Below are positions 1-11,126 of a stretch of DNA of 64,000 nt, piece after piece. The translations under genes were made by a program, and so were the position numbers. Under the pieces are notes generated by a model. It did not search any database, was not told where the DNA came from, and worked only from the letters and a program-made list of their open reading frames with translations. Where the stretch lies: assembly GCA_977006965.1 (NCBI GenBank), contig OZ345360.1, positions 1,612,001 to 1,676,000 of the forward strand, in the 5' to 3' direction. Position 1 is the stretch's first letter. Every line of letters starts with the position of its first letter. This DNA comes from Phymatolithon calcareum (Eukaryota > Rhodophyta > Florideophyceae > Hapalidiales).

Positions 1-260
1 GTTTGATGGCAAGCAATCAGAGCCCACTAAAGAAAGTTGCACAGGCCACAGTGGTTTACAAGGACCAGAAATGGTGTGAAAATTGGATCGGGTGGTCGGG
101 GAGAACCGGGAAGAGGGAAACGTGCGCTACTTCAGCAGAAAATAAGATGACTGGAATTTGTAATGGAGACTCTGCTGGTCCTCTCATGATCAAATCCGGC
201 AAGAAAATTCGACAAATTGAAGTAGGAAGCAGCTGGAATGGAATTGAAGTTTGTTTTTAA
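1..260 (+). pseudogene. Trypsin-like (S1) serine protease, C-terminal fragment, runs off the window edge
   Basis: The frame is open from the window edge to a TAA at 258-260, so the gene begins outside. It contains CNGDSAGPL, the S1-protease catalytic serine motif (normally GDSGGPL, here with Ala for the second Gly). After it comes a stretch ending QIEVGSSWNGIEVC, resembling the family's GIVSWG...C strand with its paired cysteine. The normal family tail continues about 30-40 residues further and ends in an amphipathic helix; here it stops right after that cysteine. The stop may reflect truncation, a frameshift or an unseen intron. The catalytic His and Asp, if present, lie upstream of the window. 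Family assignment is fairly safe; activity is unknown. Confidence 0.55.
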
Positions 261-920
261 AGATAGGTCCTAGATAGGTCTATCGACCATCGCCCTTCGT
301 CGCGATTCCTTCGAATATGTTTGTTTTTCTGTCATTTTGAGGTCGAATTCACTTGAATTATCTTAAAACGGGGATTTTCCACTTGAGCTGGTGCGTGCTC
401 CGTCGGCCTTCCAATCTCGGAACTAGTATCCTGCTCGATTCGAACACGTAACATCTGAAGAACAAAATGCTTTTATGCGCTCTGGGTCACGCGCATACAT
501 TGCGTGGCCCTGATCGCGGAGTTGCGCTAGTACGGCAATTGTACAACACTGGCGTTTCTTTTTGCGGTAACGGAGACTAGCCGGAACTGGTGTGTGACTT
601 GAAAAGAGACACTCGCTTTATTAGTACTACCCAGGGGCACTAGCTAGTGGGAAAAACTAAGGCCTCATACTATTTAGTTTGCGCCGATTGATTGCAGTAA
701 ACGCATCGATGACGTCATCGCCACTTGCGCAGGTGCACGCGACTGCCCGTCTTCTGCTGCAATTTCCGGAATTATGGAATCAAGCCTAGTGAAGAGCTCG
801 ATGCAGCGGCTGGATGTGCCTGTTGGTACGACAAGGAATGAATGGAACCCGGGCGCACTCTCGCTATATAGGAAAAAGCAAATCCGGCAAGTTGAATGTG
901 TCCCAATCTTAAATGGAAGA
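261..920. other. No gene recognised
   Basis: Short open frames on both strands with no recognisable domain. An 85-codon minus-strand frame at 674-931 has no family signature and is treated as chance. Confidence 0.5.
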
Positions 921-1002
921 ACACGAGACAATGTAGAATAGGCTGCGACCTACTAGGCCGCAGCGCGATAGTATCGCAGCCTAGTTCAGAGGTCTCTCGT
1001 GT
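921..1002. repeat. Imperfect hairpin at the edge of a TIR element
   Basis: Outer arms ACACGAG (921) and CTCGTGT (ending 1002) enclose inner arms TAGGCTGCGA (939-948) and TCGCAGCCTA (974-983). AACACGAGACA recurs near 1740 at the right end of the adjacent element. The hairpin may therefore be two element ends placed head to tail. Confidence 0.45.
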
Positions 1003-1750
1003 TGTGAAGTGCAGTGCACATCCGCGACACGAATGTGTGAAAATGGGTTAAATCTATGAGACCAGAACAGTTACTTCTGCGGGACAACACGCGCTTCGCA
1101 CAATGAGGGGGAGTATGAACTGGACCCGGAGAAATGTTAAGAACGAAAAAAGCACCAGACTCCATACTACTCTACAGTGTCACCATAATTGACAATATGA
1201 AGAACGACGAGTCCGTGTATTAGGGACCAGGCGATATACTAGAATGAACAATTTATGAAAAGCTGTCCTGTGCAGTCTTAGGAGTGTGTAAATGAGGGCT
1301 TTCAAATAAGCAGCTAAACAGTTGCAAAAAAAACAATGAGAGGGTGCTTTGAAGGTGAAGCGCCAATCCGGTCGGACTAATAAATAACGCGAGACTGCTT
1401 GTAGTATGCGGCGTGTGTTCTTCGACTCTTAGCAATATTTTCGCGGGCAGTTGAAAGACTTGATTCTGAACATGTTTCGGGCGTTTGGGCAAAGGTTTTG
1501 AACGTGTCACGCGTTCTGCAGCACGACTGAGTCGCTGCGCGATCTCCGTTTCAAAGCGTAACCTATTCTCGGACATATGTAATCGCACGCTCCTCGACAT
1601 AGAAGGGATAGCAGCGCACCCCTGTGGTCCACTCAGATAGCATGCGCATGCTGAACTGCCTGCAGAAATAACCGTACTAGTCTCATAGATTTATCCCGTT
1701 TTCATCCATCCGTGTCGCACTGGATAACCGTACCCCGCAACACGAGACAT
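992..1750. mobile_element. Non-autonomous DNA transposon with about 90-bp terminal inverted repeats
   Basis: The left end (992-1082) and the reverse complement of the right end (1660-1750) share CTCGTGTTG, GCGACACG, TAAATCTATGAGA and TTCTGC blocks in the same order with scattered substitutions. No transposase frame lies between them. No clear target-site duplication was found, so exact ends are uncertain. A family B LINE tail (1112-1332) is inserted inside. Confidence 0.5.
1112..1332 (+). mobile_element. LINE family B, 3'-end fragment (5'-truncated)
   Basis: It matches the last 210 or so bases of the family B copy near 59.15-59.37 kb. Shared parts include the end of the coding region, the stop TAG, GGACCAGGCGATATACTAG and the tail GGGCTTTCAAATAA with an A-run. 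ACAATGAG occurs at 1100-1107 and again at 1333-1340, a plausible target-site duplication. The A-run and 5' truncation fit target-primed reverse transcription. Confidence 0.8.
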
Positions 1751-2229
1751 TTAGAATCCGTGGAGATAGTAGCATTCGTTTGTATAGAGACGCCCGAACC
1801 GCAAACTTGGCTAAGGTCAACACGAAAGGTGACAAATGCATGAACGAATAAACATCATTGCTTTGTCTCGACCATCGCGGTCATAGCCATGCTACACGGG
1901 CCATTAAGATAGCGCCATCACGACGATCAGCGCCGGGTTCTCGACATTACTATTCGTGATGGATGACTTGTGGCTGACTGTCGCAAAACGGCAATGCACA
2001 GTTCAGAACAAAAGAGAGTTTATGACCTTTCGCGCGCTCAGCGCTGTAGAACATCACGAAGGGCCACGTGTTGTTCAAGAATGTCTTCACATACCAGATA
2101 GTCTTAGTGATCCGTTATGACCGCTGGTTTCCCAAACGGAGACCGGGCATGGCGAGACGCTTACACCAGCCACTTCTCTCCATGTGCTCCCGGAAGGAGC
2201 ACTGAGCCGACCAAGACTTGGTGATTCTT
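1751..2229. other. No gene recognised
   Basis: No convincing coding frame or structured repeat was seen. Confidence 0.5.
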
Positions 2230-2278
2230 ATTCCAACTTCCTTCAGACACAATCATTGTGTCTGAAGGAAGTTGGAAT
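2230..2278. repeat. Perfect 24-bp palindrome with one-base centre
   Basis: ATTCCAACTTCC...GGAAGTTGGAAT: 24 bases pair exactly with the following 24 around a single C at 2254. No matching copy was seen elsewhere in the window. It could be a tiny foldback element, a hairpin RNA source or a cruciform site. Confidence 0.85.
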
Positions 2279-2817
2279 ACTGTGCTCGAGTGCTGTCGCA
2301 TTTATACCATTCCGAATCTGTTCATCGGCGCTTGAGTATGAAGCGGCGCTCATCCAGAGCCAGTTAGACTGCCTCCGAATTTACTCTCTTGTTATGAGAA
2401 ACAGACGGCAGTGTGCGAGACGGAGCCACTTGACCCGTTGTTTCCTGTCTTCTCGACAGTGATTATTCCAGACCTCGAATTTGCAACACTGACCTTTCAA
2501 CATTGATGATAAGAGTGCGGTAAGCAAGAGTGTCCTGGTTTCGAATCTCTTGATGGTACAGTACGGCAAAACGTGTTCGCAACAGCGTTTCCCTCCCTGT
2601 ACAGTCACAAGCGGCAAACGTCTCATAGTGCGTGTCTAAGTTGCGCAGAAAATTGCGATGGAGTACAATGCGTCAACCACAAGAGTCCTTATCATCTGTG
2701 ATGGATGACTCGTTGGTTGAGTTTTTAGTACCCTCCTCTTTGATTCTTTGCGAATACTTTACCTACCGTCGGCACAGTTGATCACTCTACGACCGAACCT
2801 ACCACGAAGAGACGAAC
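2279..2817. other. No gene recognised
   Basis: Only short frames. The stretch lies just upstream of the Fanzor remnant and may include its former leader. Confidence 0.5.
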
Positions 2818-5397
2818 TTGTCGTTCGCGATACCGGGGATGAGCGACGTCGCTACGCCTGCCGGCGATAGCGATGACGACGAAACACAAACATCATCGAA
2901 GAAGACACGGCGCACCATCGCCGCAAACCAGGAACTGCAAGAATTTGCGACGATTCGCAACAACCGAAAATGGAATCCTAACATAAGGGCGATGACGGTT
3001 ACAGCATCTGCGGACGCCTGCATTCTCACAGATATTCGTAACCGCAGCATGATGATTGCCGTCATGGACGAGCATGCCAAAAACGCTTAGTACTCTCCGG
3101 CACTTGATATCGGTTTATCTAAACGTCCTAGAGGACGAAAACCCTGGTGACATGGGGGACAAGGTCATTTTCGAGAACTGGTTCGTATTGACATTGTTCC
3201 TACACTTTGCGCACTACCCCGTACGCGCTTTTGCCCAAAAACGTTGGATGCAAGAAGACTATCTCCCTCTCCGACGTCACTGCGAGAATTATTTGGAACA
3301 ACATCTAATTCCGCAGTCTTGTATTGACATTTTTTCAAACTTTCCGCAGCGATGCGTCTCCACGGCACTCTCGACGCAGATGCTCACGGCGATGAAAAGG
3401 CACATGTCGGAGAACTTTAGCGGTCGATTTGTGTAGTACATAAAGCCCATCTTGGCAGAAAAAGTTCATGATGTGGTGCTCTATTTCGACAATTTTGAAA
3501 AAGATATCGAGCGAGCTGCACAAGTCGTCCACAACAGCTGTGCTACATCGGACGAAGATGGCCCGGAAGTAAGAATTTCCACTTTTTGTGCTCAGGGTAC
3601 ACTGGTCGGAACCGCTAACCAAAGTCGTCCGAGACTATCGCGATGTGTTCGCCCCTCTTCGAGAACCACCGCCGAAAAAACGAAAGAAGGCCTCTCCCCC
3701 CCCCCCCCCCCTGAAGAGTTTGATAACTTTCGGTACCGGACAAAAACCGAGTTTTCTTGCATGCTTAGGTTAACACGTATGTTCAGAGAGCACAACACGG
3801 AAATTTTGGAGAAAAGACGCCAAGTTTTGGAGGAAGTGAACCTTATTCAACCTAACGTAAACCTGTCGTCTTCGAAGGAGGGCTACCGCGCGTAGATGCC
3901 TCGGCATGCCCTCCTTTCGCGTTCCTCATGGCTGGACTCAACGGAGTCGTTGAATGTCGACGACGGGCACCGACTCGTCAAAATGGTCAAGCTGTGCAGA
4001 GCGGTCCTTCTCCAAGTGCGAGCATTTCCCGTTTTTAACATGGTTTCGCCGTCATTTCGCCTGTTCCCCAAGTTTAATGTAACCAGAGCATTTGTGCAGT
4101 ACGACCGCGAGTCACTCGTCACGTTGCTCAACAGCGTTGGCGTACCCCATCTTCCTCAGAATTCGAGGATTTGGTGGACCTCTTGTTTGAACTTCCGTAC
4201 GAAGGAAACAGTGCGACGGAATATCGATATTGCACGAAAGGCCTCGGGCAAATCACGAAAGCATCGCCGGAAAGTGCTCAAACTGAGACGCTGACTGCGC
4301 AACGGCATTTCTGTGCTCTCGTCAAGTGCCTGGACTCTGAACAAAAGGGCGTACGAGAAGCACAAAAGGGACGCTTCCATCCCTTGGCTGGTTAACTCAG
4401 TTTCGACGGAGGTCTCCAAGTCAAGGTCGTGTTAGCCACCTTGGAAGACAAGCGTGCGAGCAGAGTCCCCACCGGTGTTGATGTACAGGACAAGAAATGC
4501 TACCGCGAGATCTCCGGTGTGTACGACGTCAAAAAGCATACGAAGGGAGTCTTCAAGGGCGCGAAACCGGTTCCCCGAGATGTGAGGGGCGACATCATCG
4601 CTATTGGTGCCGACCACTGTCTTGTTGCAGTTGCGACGGTGACAAGAGCAAAAATTTCCTTTCCCGTTTAAGACTTCAAGCCATCCGCATTCGTGCAATT
4701 TTCCACCAGTTTCTCCACCAAAAGTTACCGTCGTGAGAACCTATCCATCCATTCGCAGAACTTCGAAAAGAAGAGGCGCGACAACGTCTCTGCCTACCAA
4801 GCTGCTGTATAACGATTCAGCAACGTGACGCTGAAAGAGGCGGGGAAAGCGCGAGCGTACGCTAAGGTTGTGCACGAGACATTGCCCGTCATGATCGAAG
4901 AACTTTTGAGTCCCCTGCAGCGACATAAGCGGTTTGCGCGTTTCCGTGCGGGTAAGCAGGCTATCCATCACCTTGCATCCTCCTTATCGTTCGAAGAGGA
5001 ACAAGTTGAGCTGCGGCGGCTGAAGGGCCAACAGAAGAGGCGGAAGAAGAAGGAGCTGTACGGTCGTCTCCGGGTCGTTTTCTTCGGCAATGCTGAATGC
5101 AGGTTCGGGAAAAGCGGACCTGTTCCGCGGAAGAAGCTGATTCGAGCTTTGGCAACCATGTGTCCTGTGGTTCTGACGTATGAGTTCCGGACGTCTGCGC
5201 GTTGTCATGGATGCGGGAAGGCTACGCAAAAGGGTGAAGGTTTTCGTGTGCTCCACTGTACAAACAGTGCACCGGGCGAGAACTCCTGTAGCGTGGGCGA
5301 CATTGACAGGGACGTGAACGGCGCCCACAATATAGGACCATGTGGTGACCACATGCTTCTTGGAAAAGAGCGACCGAAGTATCTGTCTAGGTCTTAG
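2818..5397 (+). pseudogene. Fanzor1-type RNA-guided nuclease (TnpB relative), broken copy 1
   Basis: The pieces follow each other in different frames: 2818-3090, 3056-3436, 3452-4294, 4171-4395, 4429-4671 and 4825-5397, with a TAG at 3434-3436 and several frameshifts. The RuvC-I region is at 4429-4671: DIIAIGAD keeps the first aspartate, but the usual DPG is DHC. The last 190-codon piece is best preserved. It has VVFFGNAE, PRKKLIRAL, then LTYEFRTSARCHGC...HC...C (zinc finger) and DRDVNGAHNI (RuvC-III aspartate). The family is known for lacking the RuvC-II Glu and using another Glu; the Glu in YEFRTS fits that position. A low-complexity run of 14 C bases near 3700 coincides with one frame change. 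Family members are RNA-guided DNA endonucleases often carried by other transposons. This copy cannot make a full protein without repair. Confidence 0.8.
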
Positions 5398-6233
5398 TGG
5401 TCCCACTATTTTTTCTGTTTATTAGCTAGCATGCATAAGTATGTCTGGTGCCTCTACCGTGTTCATGCGGGTTGCTCTTAACTCTTGTTTACAAGGGGAG
5501 CAACACTGTAGCCTTTAGAGGGCAATAAACAGCTACAGTACTGATAATTATGCTATTGATAATGCTCATCTGGTCTGTGAAGACTTTTCTCGAGAGTGAA
5601 CGTGATCAATTTTGATTGCTGAAAAGTTTCAAAAATTATGAATGTGCATGTCATAGAGGTTATCGAGGTCGAGAAGGGGGAAATACCACTTTTTGCACGT
5701 CACTGGAGAGTTCGCACAATGCGGAGTCAGCTGCACACACGTACAGTCGTAACTGGGTTGGCACCCTCGGCCGCAAACGACTTGCGTGTCCCCCGCACAA
5801 CAAATGTCGAAACGGAAATCGAGTGCTACCCATTAGAATAACAAGGCATATCGAGACGCCAAAAGTAGCAAGAAACGTTCATTTAAATTTTAAACTTAGC
5901 ACAGTAGCTTTTTGGTCCCATTGGTCTCGAATTACCAGGGTTGTGGATTAGAGCTCAAATCCGGGGCTAGCTCTTATCATTGACTTCAGTTGCCGTTTAG
6001 AGTCCTCGAGAAGGCACTGGGATCTCTTCAACGCAAGAACTCAGCTTTTCCTGCAATGCTGCACTGTGTTAATTTGATTTAATGCCGTACATCTCCATAC
6101 ATGGTTTTAGAGGTTAGCTTCTTCCAGCTACCTCACTTCATTACTGTACATCGCTAAGATTCTACCAAAAATCTGACACATCGTCACAATGTGCGCTTCC
6201 CAAACCCATTTTTGTTAGTATTTCCATGTCACA
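5398..6233. other. No gene recognised between Fanzor remnant and lipin
   Basis: It should contain the 3' ends of two convergent transcription units (Fanzor remnant forward, lipin reverse). Frames at 5616-5951 have no recognisable domain. Confidence 0.45.
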
Positions 6234-9143
6234 CTAGGTCTTTGGCAATACAGGCGCGACCCCCAACAGAGCATCAAGGTCCACCTCAGGTAAAGATCCT
6301 CTCCAATAATTCCAGTCGTTATACGTCGCACTTTCAGTCACTTGTCGAATATACTCTTGCCCTGACTTCCCACTGATGTCTGGGAACACGTTCTCAACCA
6401 ATGTTTGCAAGGAGCTGTAGGAAGCGGTACTTTCAAATGTAGCGTTCATGACGACGAGCTCTCCACGTGGATTCACCACAAAAATGCGCTGAGGAATCAG
6501 CCCAACTGCGCGATACGAGATCACATCAGTATCTCGGTTGCCGAAACCGGCATGGAAAGGGTTGTACGTAGGTGGAAATAAACATCGCACGTCTCGCAGA
6601 CATGCGATTTTAAATTCGTGTGGTTTTCTTCGAATAACTTCTCTGGTGAAACTTTCCACCAGCCGACTAGGGCTCATCAACACAGGACCGTTCGGCAAAC
6701 GGGCCGTTCCTTGCGTCACGCTATGCAAAAAGTCTCTCGTTTGACTGGCCTGCCCAACCGGCCGCGCCGTCAGATATAGCATTTTGTACCCATTCTTCGC
6801 GATTTGTGAGTACAGCCCGGCGACGCCAACCTGACTCCAATCTCGTCCAACGGCCGGAAGTAAATGACCTAGAACATCGCTTCGCGTTATTGTTCCGTCC
6901 ACATCAGAAATCACAATTTTGCTGTCATTACGCCAAAGAAATACTCGGCATCTTAGCTCCGCAGTTCGGGAGGCAACGAATCGAATTTCGTTTGCTCCAG
7001 GCTTCAGATCCAGCTTTCCGAGCTGCTCAGAGCTTGGCAAGAACGAAAAACATTCCGAATCATAATCTGCTTCGGCAAACACCGCCTCCTCGGCAGAAAT
7101 TTGAGTCGGCGGTATGTTTCCGCTCGCCGCGCTTGTGCCGACTCCTTCTGAGACAGCAGACTTTTGCTTGGACAGGGTATCAGCCTTCGTGTCGTACGGT
7201 ACCTGAGCGATCTGCTCCTCCTGCTTATCAGAGACTGCTGATGTATCCACTCCTGGCGGCAACAAAAGGGCTTCGCTGTCAATCGTTGGCACGGGGTCTT
7301 CGGCAGCCATCTTAACGAAATCTGATGAAGGATCGTTGGGGACTGCATTGCTTTCCCAGTTCCAATCAACATTTTCGGAAGCTATTGCATCCAAATCCTC
7401 CTTGCCAAGCAATGGTTCCCCTTCAACAGCAGGAGACGACCACCCGAACCATGCAAATCTCCTCGGTGGCGATGAGATGGGCTTCGGTGGTTCTTCGGGA
7501 ACAGGTTGCGCCAGCATTTTCGAAAGCATATCGATATCCATGGGCGTCTTGAAAGCAAGCATCGCCATGACAAACGGAGCGGCTACTCGAAAATCAACAA
7601 GACGGTCTTCAATGCGAAAAACAAGCGACTTATCATAGAGAATGTTTGGATCAGCAACAAACTGTGTGTGTGTAACACGATAAGTCTCGAAAACAGCCAT
7701 CATATCTTCCTCCATCATGCCTTCCCCCAAAGCAGCTCCGCATAGTGACATTTCGATCACCCCTTCCGCGCCGCTTTCATATTCGTCACATCTAGAATCA
7801 GTATCCGGTGTGAGCAAACTTCCCGGTTCAAGGTCCGTGCTCTTGTTAAGAGCTTCAGCCAGTTTCTCTTCGATTCCTTGCTGCACCAAATCGCTTGGGT
7901 CGTCGTACCCGTCGAGGCTTCGCAAGTCCAACTTAGAGTCTTCTTCGAGATCCACATCCACATCGCCGACCGGAAGGGTAATGACAGCGCCGGGATCGTC
8001 CAATTGAGTCGTATGCGGGTACGAAGAGCCCTGATCAAGCCCTGTTCGGTGACCGTTTCCAAGTGATATTGCCCTTTCCTCAGTTGAGGTTTCAAAAATG
8101 TTCTTTTCCTTATAGCTCTCAGTCATAGAGTGTTTTTTGCTCTCCGATGTACAAGACCCTCTGCCTCTGTCGTCCAAAGCTTGGTGCATTTCGTTCATTT
8201 CCTCTGGTCCGGGTAGTCCATACAAAGATGAAAGTTGGTCCTCACTTGGACGGGAACTGACAGCCGACAACTGTTCTTTTTCTAACTTGTCCGTGTCTTC
8301 AGTGTCCAATTGTTTCTCCGGACCTGAGCGCGACGATACATTGTCCGTGCCTTCTGTGGGGATTGCGCTTGTTTGCTTTTGCAGAGCGGACCGGCCTCGG
8401 GCCCACTGGGTCGTCCATCGTCGCTGTGGATCGCTGACCGGGGGTGATCGAGGTTCGTCAACAACTTCTGTCGTCCCGTCACGTTCACCACGAGTGAGCT
8501 CCATCTCAGAGTCTGACAAATAGCCGAAGTTCTGAAACCCCAGATCATATGCACTTCGAATCGCTCTGGTGTAGAATTCCTCATCGCTTTGAACTGGCGC
8601 CGCAAGTGGCGTCGGTAGAGATACGCTGGAATGAAAAGTGTGCTCAGGCGAAGACTCATCGACACACGCGACATCTTCGGGAGCGGCCTCCGCTGGCTGT
8701 TCGCGTGGTGACGGAAGCTCAGCCGATACACAAGTCTCTGCCTCAATTGTATGCGGTACGGACACTTGACCGTCGTCTGGATCCGCAGCCGTATCCAAGT
8801 CCTTTTTTCCCGTTTCAGCAGAAGGTGCAGCGGAAAGAAATGGAGTATCGCCCGACGTAGTCTGGAGCTTATCTGCCAAGGACGAGTCATAGAAATACGC
8901 TTCGCCGGCAGCCCCAAGGTACATTCGCAGGTCGGTTTTGTTCTCATTGAGCTCAACATCGACCGGCATTCCGCGAGACTTGAGGAGCTGAAGCTTTCCG
9001 AAACGGACATAGAAAGGTGAACAGTGCCGCCTGCCATTGTCGTCTTCGATTACAATGATGTCGATAGCGCCGGACAGGGTCGCAGAATTGAACTCCAGGG
9101 CAGCCGATACTGCGGTCACAATCTTGCCGAGATACCCACTCAT
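6234..9143 (-). CDS. Lipin, Mg2+-dependent phosphatidate phosphatase
   Basis: Uninterrupted 969-codon gene. Lipins dephosphorylate phosphatidic acid to diacylglycerol at the ER/nuclear membrane, feeding triacylglycerol and phospholipid synthesis. The N-lipin domain is at residues 1 to about 95: MSGYLGKIVTAVSAALEFN, then GAIDIIVIED and SPFYVRFGKLQLL. A long acidic, Ser/Pro-rich, probably disordered middle follows (about 100-720). The C-terminal catalytic LNS2 domain (about 735-930) carries the HAD motif DVDGT at 747-751 (both aspartates present), followed by LTARPVGQA, LPNGPVLMSP and FGNRDTDVISYRAVG. The start is the first Met of the conserved N-terminal block. Length and order match lipins; no lesion was seen, so I expect it to be functional. 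The middle region differs in length between species, so it gives no further clue. Confidence 0.95.
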   Translation of the reverse strand: MSGYLGKIVTAVSAALEFNSATLSGAIDIIVIEDDNGRRHCSPFYVRFGKLQLLKSRGMPVDVELNENKTDLRMYLGAAGEAYFYDSSLADKLQTTSGDTPFLSAAPSAETGKKDLDTAADPDDGQVSVPHTIEAETCVSAELPSPREQPAEAAPEDVACVDESSPEHTFHSSVSLPTPLAAPVQSDEEFYTRAIRSAYDLGFQNFGYLSDSEMELTRGERDGTTEVVDEPRSPPVSDPQRRWTTQWARGRSALQKQTSAIPTEGTDNVSSRSGPEKQLDTEDTDKLEKEQLSAVSSRPSEDQLSSLYGLPGPEEMNEMHQALDDRGRGSCTSESKKHSMTESYKEKNIFETSTEERAISLGNGHRTGLDQGSSYPHTTQLDDPGAVITLPVGDVDVDLEEDSKLDLRSLDGYDDPSDLVQQGIEEKLAEALNKSTDLEPGSLLTPDTDSRCDEYESGAEGVIEMSLCGAALGEGMMEEDMMAVFETYRVTHTQFVADPNILYDKSLVFRIEDRLVDFRVAAPFVMAMLAFKTPMDIDMLSKMLAQPVPEEPPKPISSPPRRFAWFGWSSPAVEGEPLLGKEDLDAIASENVDWNWESNAVPNDPSSDFVKMAAEDPVPTIDSEALLLPPGVDTSAVSDKQEEQIAQVPYDTKADTLSKQKSAVSEGVGTSAASGNIPPTQISAEEAVFAEADYDSECFSFLPSSEQLGKLDLKPGANEIRFVASRTAELRCRVFLWRNDSKIVISDVDGTITRSDVLGHLLPAVGRDWSQVGVAGLYSQIAKNGYKMLYLTARPVGQASQTRDFLHSVTQGTARLPNGPVLMSPSRLVESFTREVIRRKPHEFKIACLRDVRCLFPPTYNPFHAGFGNRDTDVISYRAVGLIPQRIFVVNPRGELVVMNATFESTASYSSLQTLVENVFPDISGKSGQEYIRQVTESATYNDWNYWRGSLPEVDLDALLGVAPVLPKT

Positions 9144-9550
9144 CGCATGAGATTCGGAGCGCTACTTGATTCAAGTTGGTTTGAATCATGAGCGCATGAA
9201 GCGCAGCGCGGGGATGTAGGACAATGAGCCGTGACTCCGCGGAGAAATGTTTTCCCTTCTGGTTTCTGCTCACCGTTTCGGGGCAGACGATGATGCACAT
9301 CCCAAATCGGTCATCAATTCTCAAAATCATATGTTTGATGCACTGCACAGCGATTATGATAGATTCGACCGGTTAGTGAATATTCACGGAGTTTATAGAT
9401 TTCCTGAAATAAATTTAGATTTCGCGAAAATTTCATCTGTAAATTTTCGCGAAAGCTATTTTTATTCGCAGTCTGAATTACAGGAGTGGGAACAACATTT
9501 ACCGTGGATAACGAAAGAATTCTTTCTGAGCGCAATTGCGGGCTGAACTA
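9144..9550. promoter_or_regulatory. Upstream region of lipin; contains a TCGCGAAAATTT inverted repeat
   Basis: It lies directly 5' of the lipin start. TTTCGCGAAAATTT (about 9420) and its near-complement AAATTTTCGCGAAA (about 9443) form a 14-bp stem with a 7-base loop. TCGCGAAA resembles an E2F-type core (TTTCGCGC), but nothing here tests that. The region may include the lipin promoter by position only. Confidence 0.3.
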
Positions 9551-10512
9551 CCAGGGGGCTGCGGGAAATGTCGATCTCACCACTTTAGAATTGCTTCGAC
9601 CACGGAAGAATTTTGGGTCTAGCAAACCCCTATATCTTGCGTTTGAGATTAATTAGTATTGCATAGCTGTCTGGATCGTGCGCATTACACTGATTTCTCC
9701 AACCTCCAGCATCCCTGCACTACTGCAAGTTGCGTCAATTTAGTGCGCATTTTTGACCCCAGTGCCGTATCAAAGAAAGGTTCCGTGCCCTTCGCCGGGG
9801 CACCTGTTTTCATCGCCGGGGCACCTGTTTTCGTCGCCGGGGCAGCTGTTTCGTGCGAAACTCAAGGACTCTATAGAACTTTAAGCGCCGATCTCTCAAG
9901 GACGGAATTTTTTACTCTTGCAAGACATAAGTGTACCCTGTAGAGAATCCGCCCCCGAAGCCTTTTCTCGAAAAACATTTACAAAATAAAAATTTCTTCA
10001 TGGACATATCGACCGTCATAGTTTCGCGAAATCGCTGTTTCCAGCCGATTTAGCCATGTTGAGGCGACCAGATTTCGTACTAAACGTAAGAGTTTCGTAA
10101 GAAAAACTTGATATTTCAGTAGGGGCGCACGACGTCATCGAGGATACGCTGCAATTTTTATACTGCTCTCGTCCATGGCAGAGAAATCGGATCTTAAAGA
10201 TTTCGCTGTTTTAGTGAGCGCGTTTCGTGAAATCGTTCACGAAAAGGGCGAAGAAAGCGAAACGCCTGTTACGTGCAGCAAATATGATATCTTTTTGACA
10301 ACGAGGACCAGGAAAACGAGGGACAGTCCTGCGAAATACAGGCTCTATGGGCCAATGATGATGAGATTCCGTCAAAGAGCGCTTTAGTTCATAGGAAGAA
10401 GAGCAATTTGGACGACATGCTTCTCCACATCTACTTACAGTTTGCAATACGAAACATAATTTCCTGTAAAGGCCATGCGCTGGAGAGATCGATATTTCCC
10501 GCAACCCCCAGG
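9551..10512. mobile_element. hAT-like non-autonomous element with 28-bp TIRs
   Basis: The left end (9551-9578) reads CCAGGGGGCTGCGGGAAAT then TCGATCTC. The right end (10485-10512), reverse-complemented, reads CCTGGGGGTTGCGGGAAAT then TCGATCTC. Four differences occur in 28 bp, one of them between the quoted blocks. CAGGG termini are typical of hAT transposons. I found no 8-bp target-site duplication and no transposase; the 70-codon frame at 10175-10387 has no known domain. Confidence 0.6.
9792..9853 (+). repeat. Three tandem copies of a 21-bp unit
   Basis: The unit begins TCGCCGGGGCACCTGTTTTC. Units 1 and 2 differ at the last base; unit 3 has CAGC for CACC and one T fewer. The array lies inside the hAT-like element. 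Confidence 0.85.
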
Positions 10513-11126
10513 GACACTGCTGAAAAATCAAACGGGATGCATAATATCCAAACGTGGCATTCTAAAAGAGAGCTAGAGTTGAATTAGAGTTATACACGTA
10601 CCCTAGACTTGATCTTGAGAAGTTGGACATTGGGAAATAGGTCATCCAGGTTCAGATATTCACCTCCGCACGCACTGAGTTCACTCTACCTGTCAGAACC
10701 AGCTAAGCGGCAGGTCTTGGACTGAAACCCTTTTCATCTGGACCGGGACGGCATGAAGACCCGCTCTGCGTGGGGAAAAGTGTAAATAGAAGCCATAAGT
10801 CCAGTCACAAGAGTATGGGCGATGCGCTATTGCAGTTCAATAGCGTCGCTCCCGAACACTCGCGAGGAAGTGTCTCATATACACATATCGTCCGCAGCAT
10901 CATGTCAGTGATAAGGCACGAACTTTCATCTCAAAAAAGAATATTCGGGGGCATTTCTTTGTTCACAGCTACGCAAAGAGATTTGCACCTCATGGCTTCG
11001 ACTGCAGTCTACGGCAAGAATACAGTCACTACACAAAACGAACCCCCATTAAAGCGAAGAGAAGAAGTCAGGGAGTAATTGAAGAAGAGGAAGGACAATT
11101 GAAAGAGGTAGTCGGGCGATACCCAG
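10513..11126. other. No gene recognised
   Basis: Short frames only. It may include decayed upstream parts of the Fanzor relic that follows, but I could not align any. Confidence 0.4.

Noticed and set aside
2539-2552. GGTTTCGAATCTC resembling a tRNA B box
   Set aside because: No matching A box or acceptor stem at the right spacing.
3700-3715. C14 run near 3700 and G13 run near 39132 as possible G-quadruplex sites
   Set aside because: Single homopolymer runs; more likely slippage tracts or sequencing-length errors.
7004-8860. Several 75-250-codon frames antisense to or out of frame with lipin
   Set aside because: They are shadows of the lipin gene, whose domains are unambiguous.
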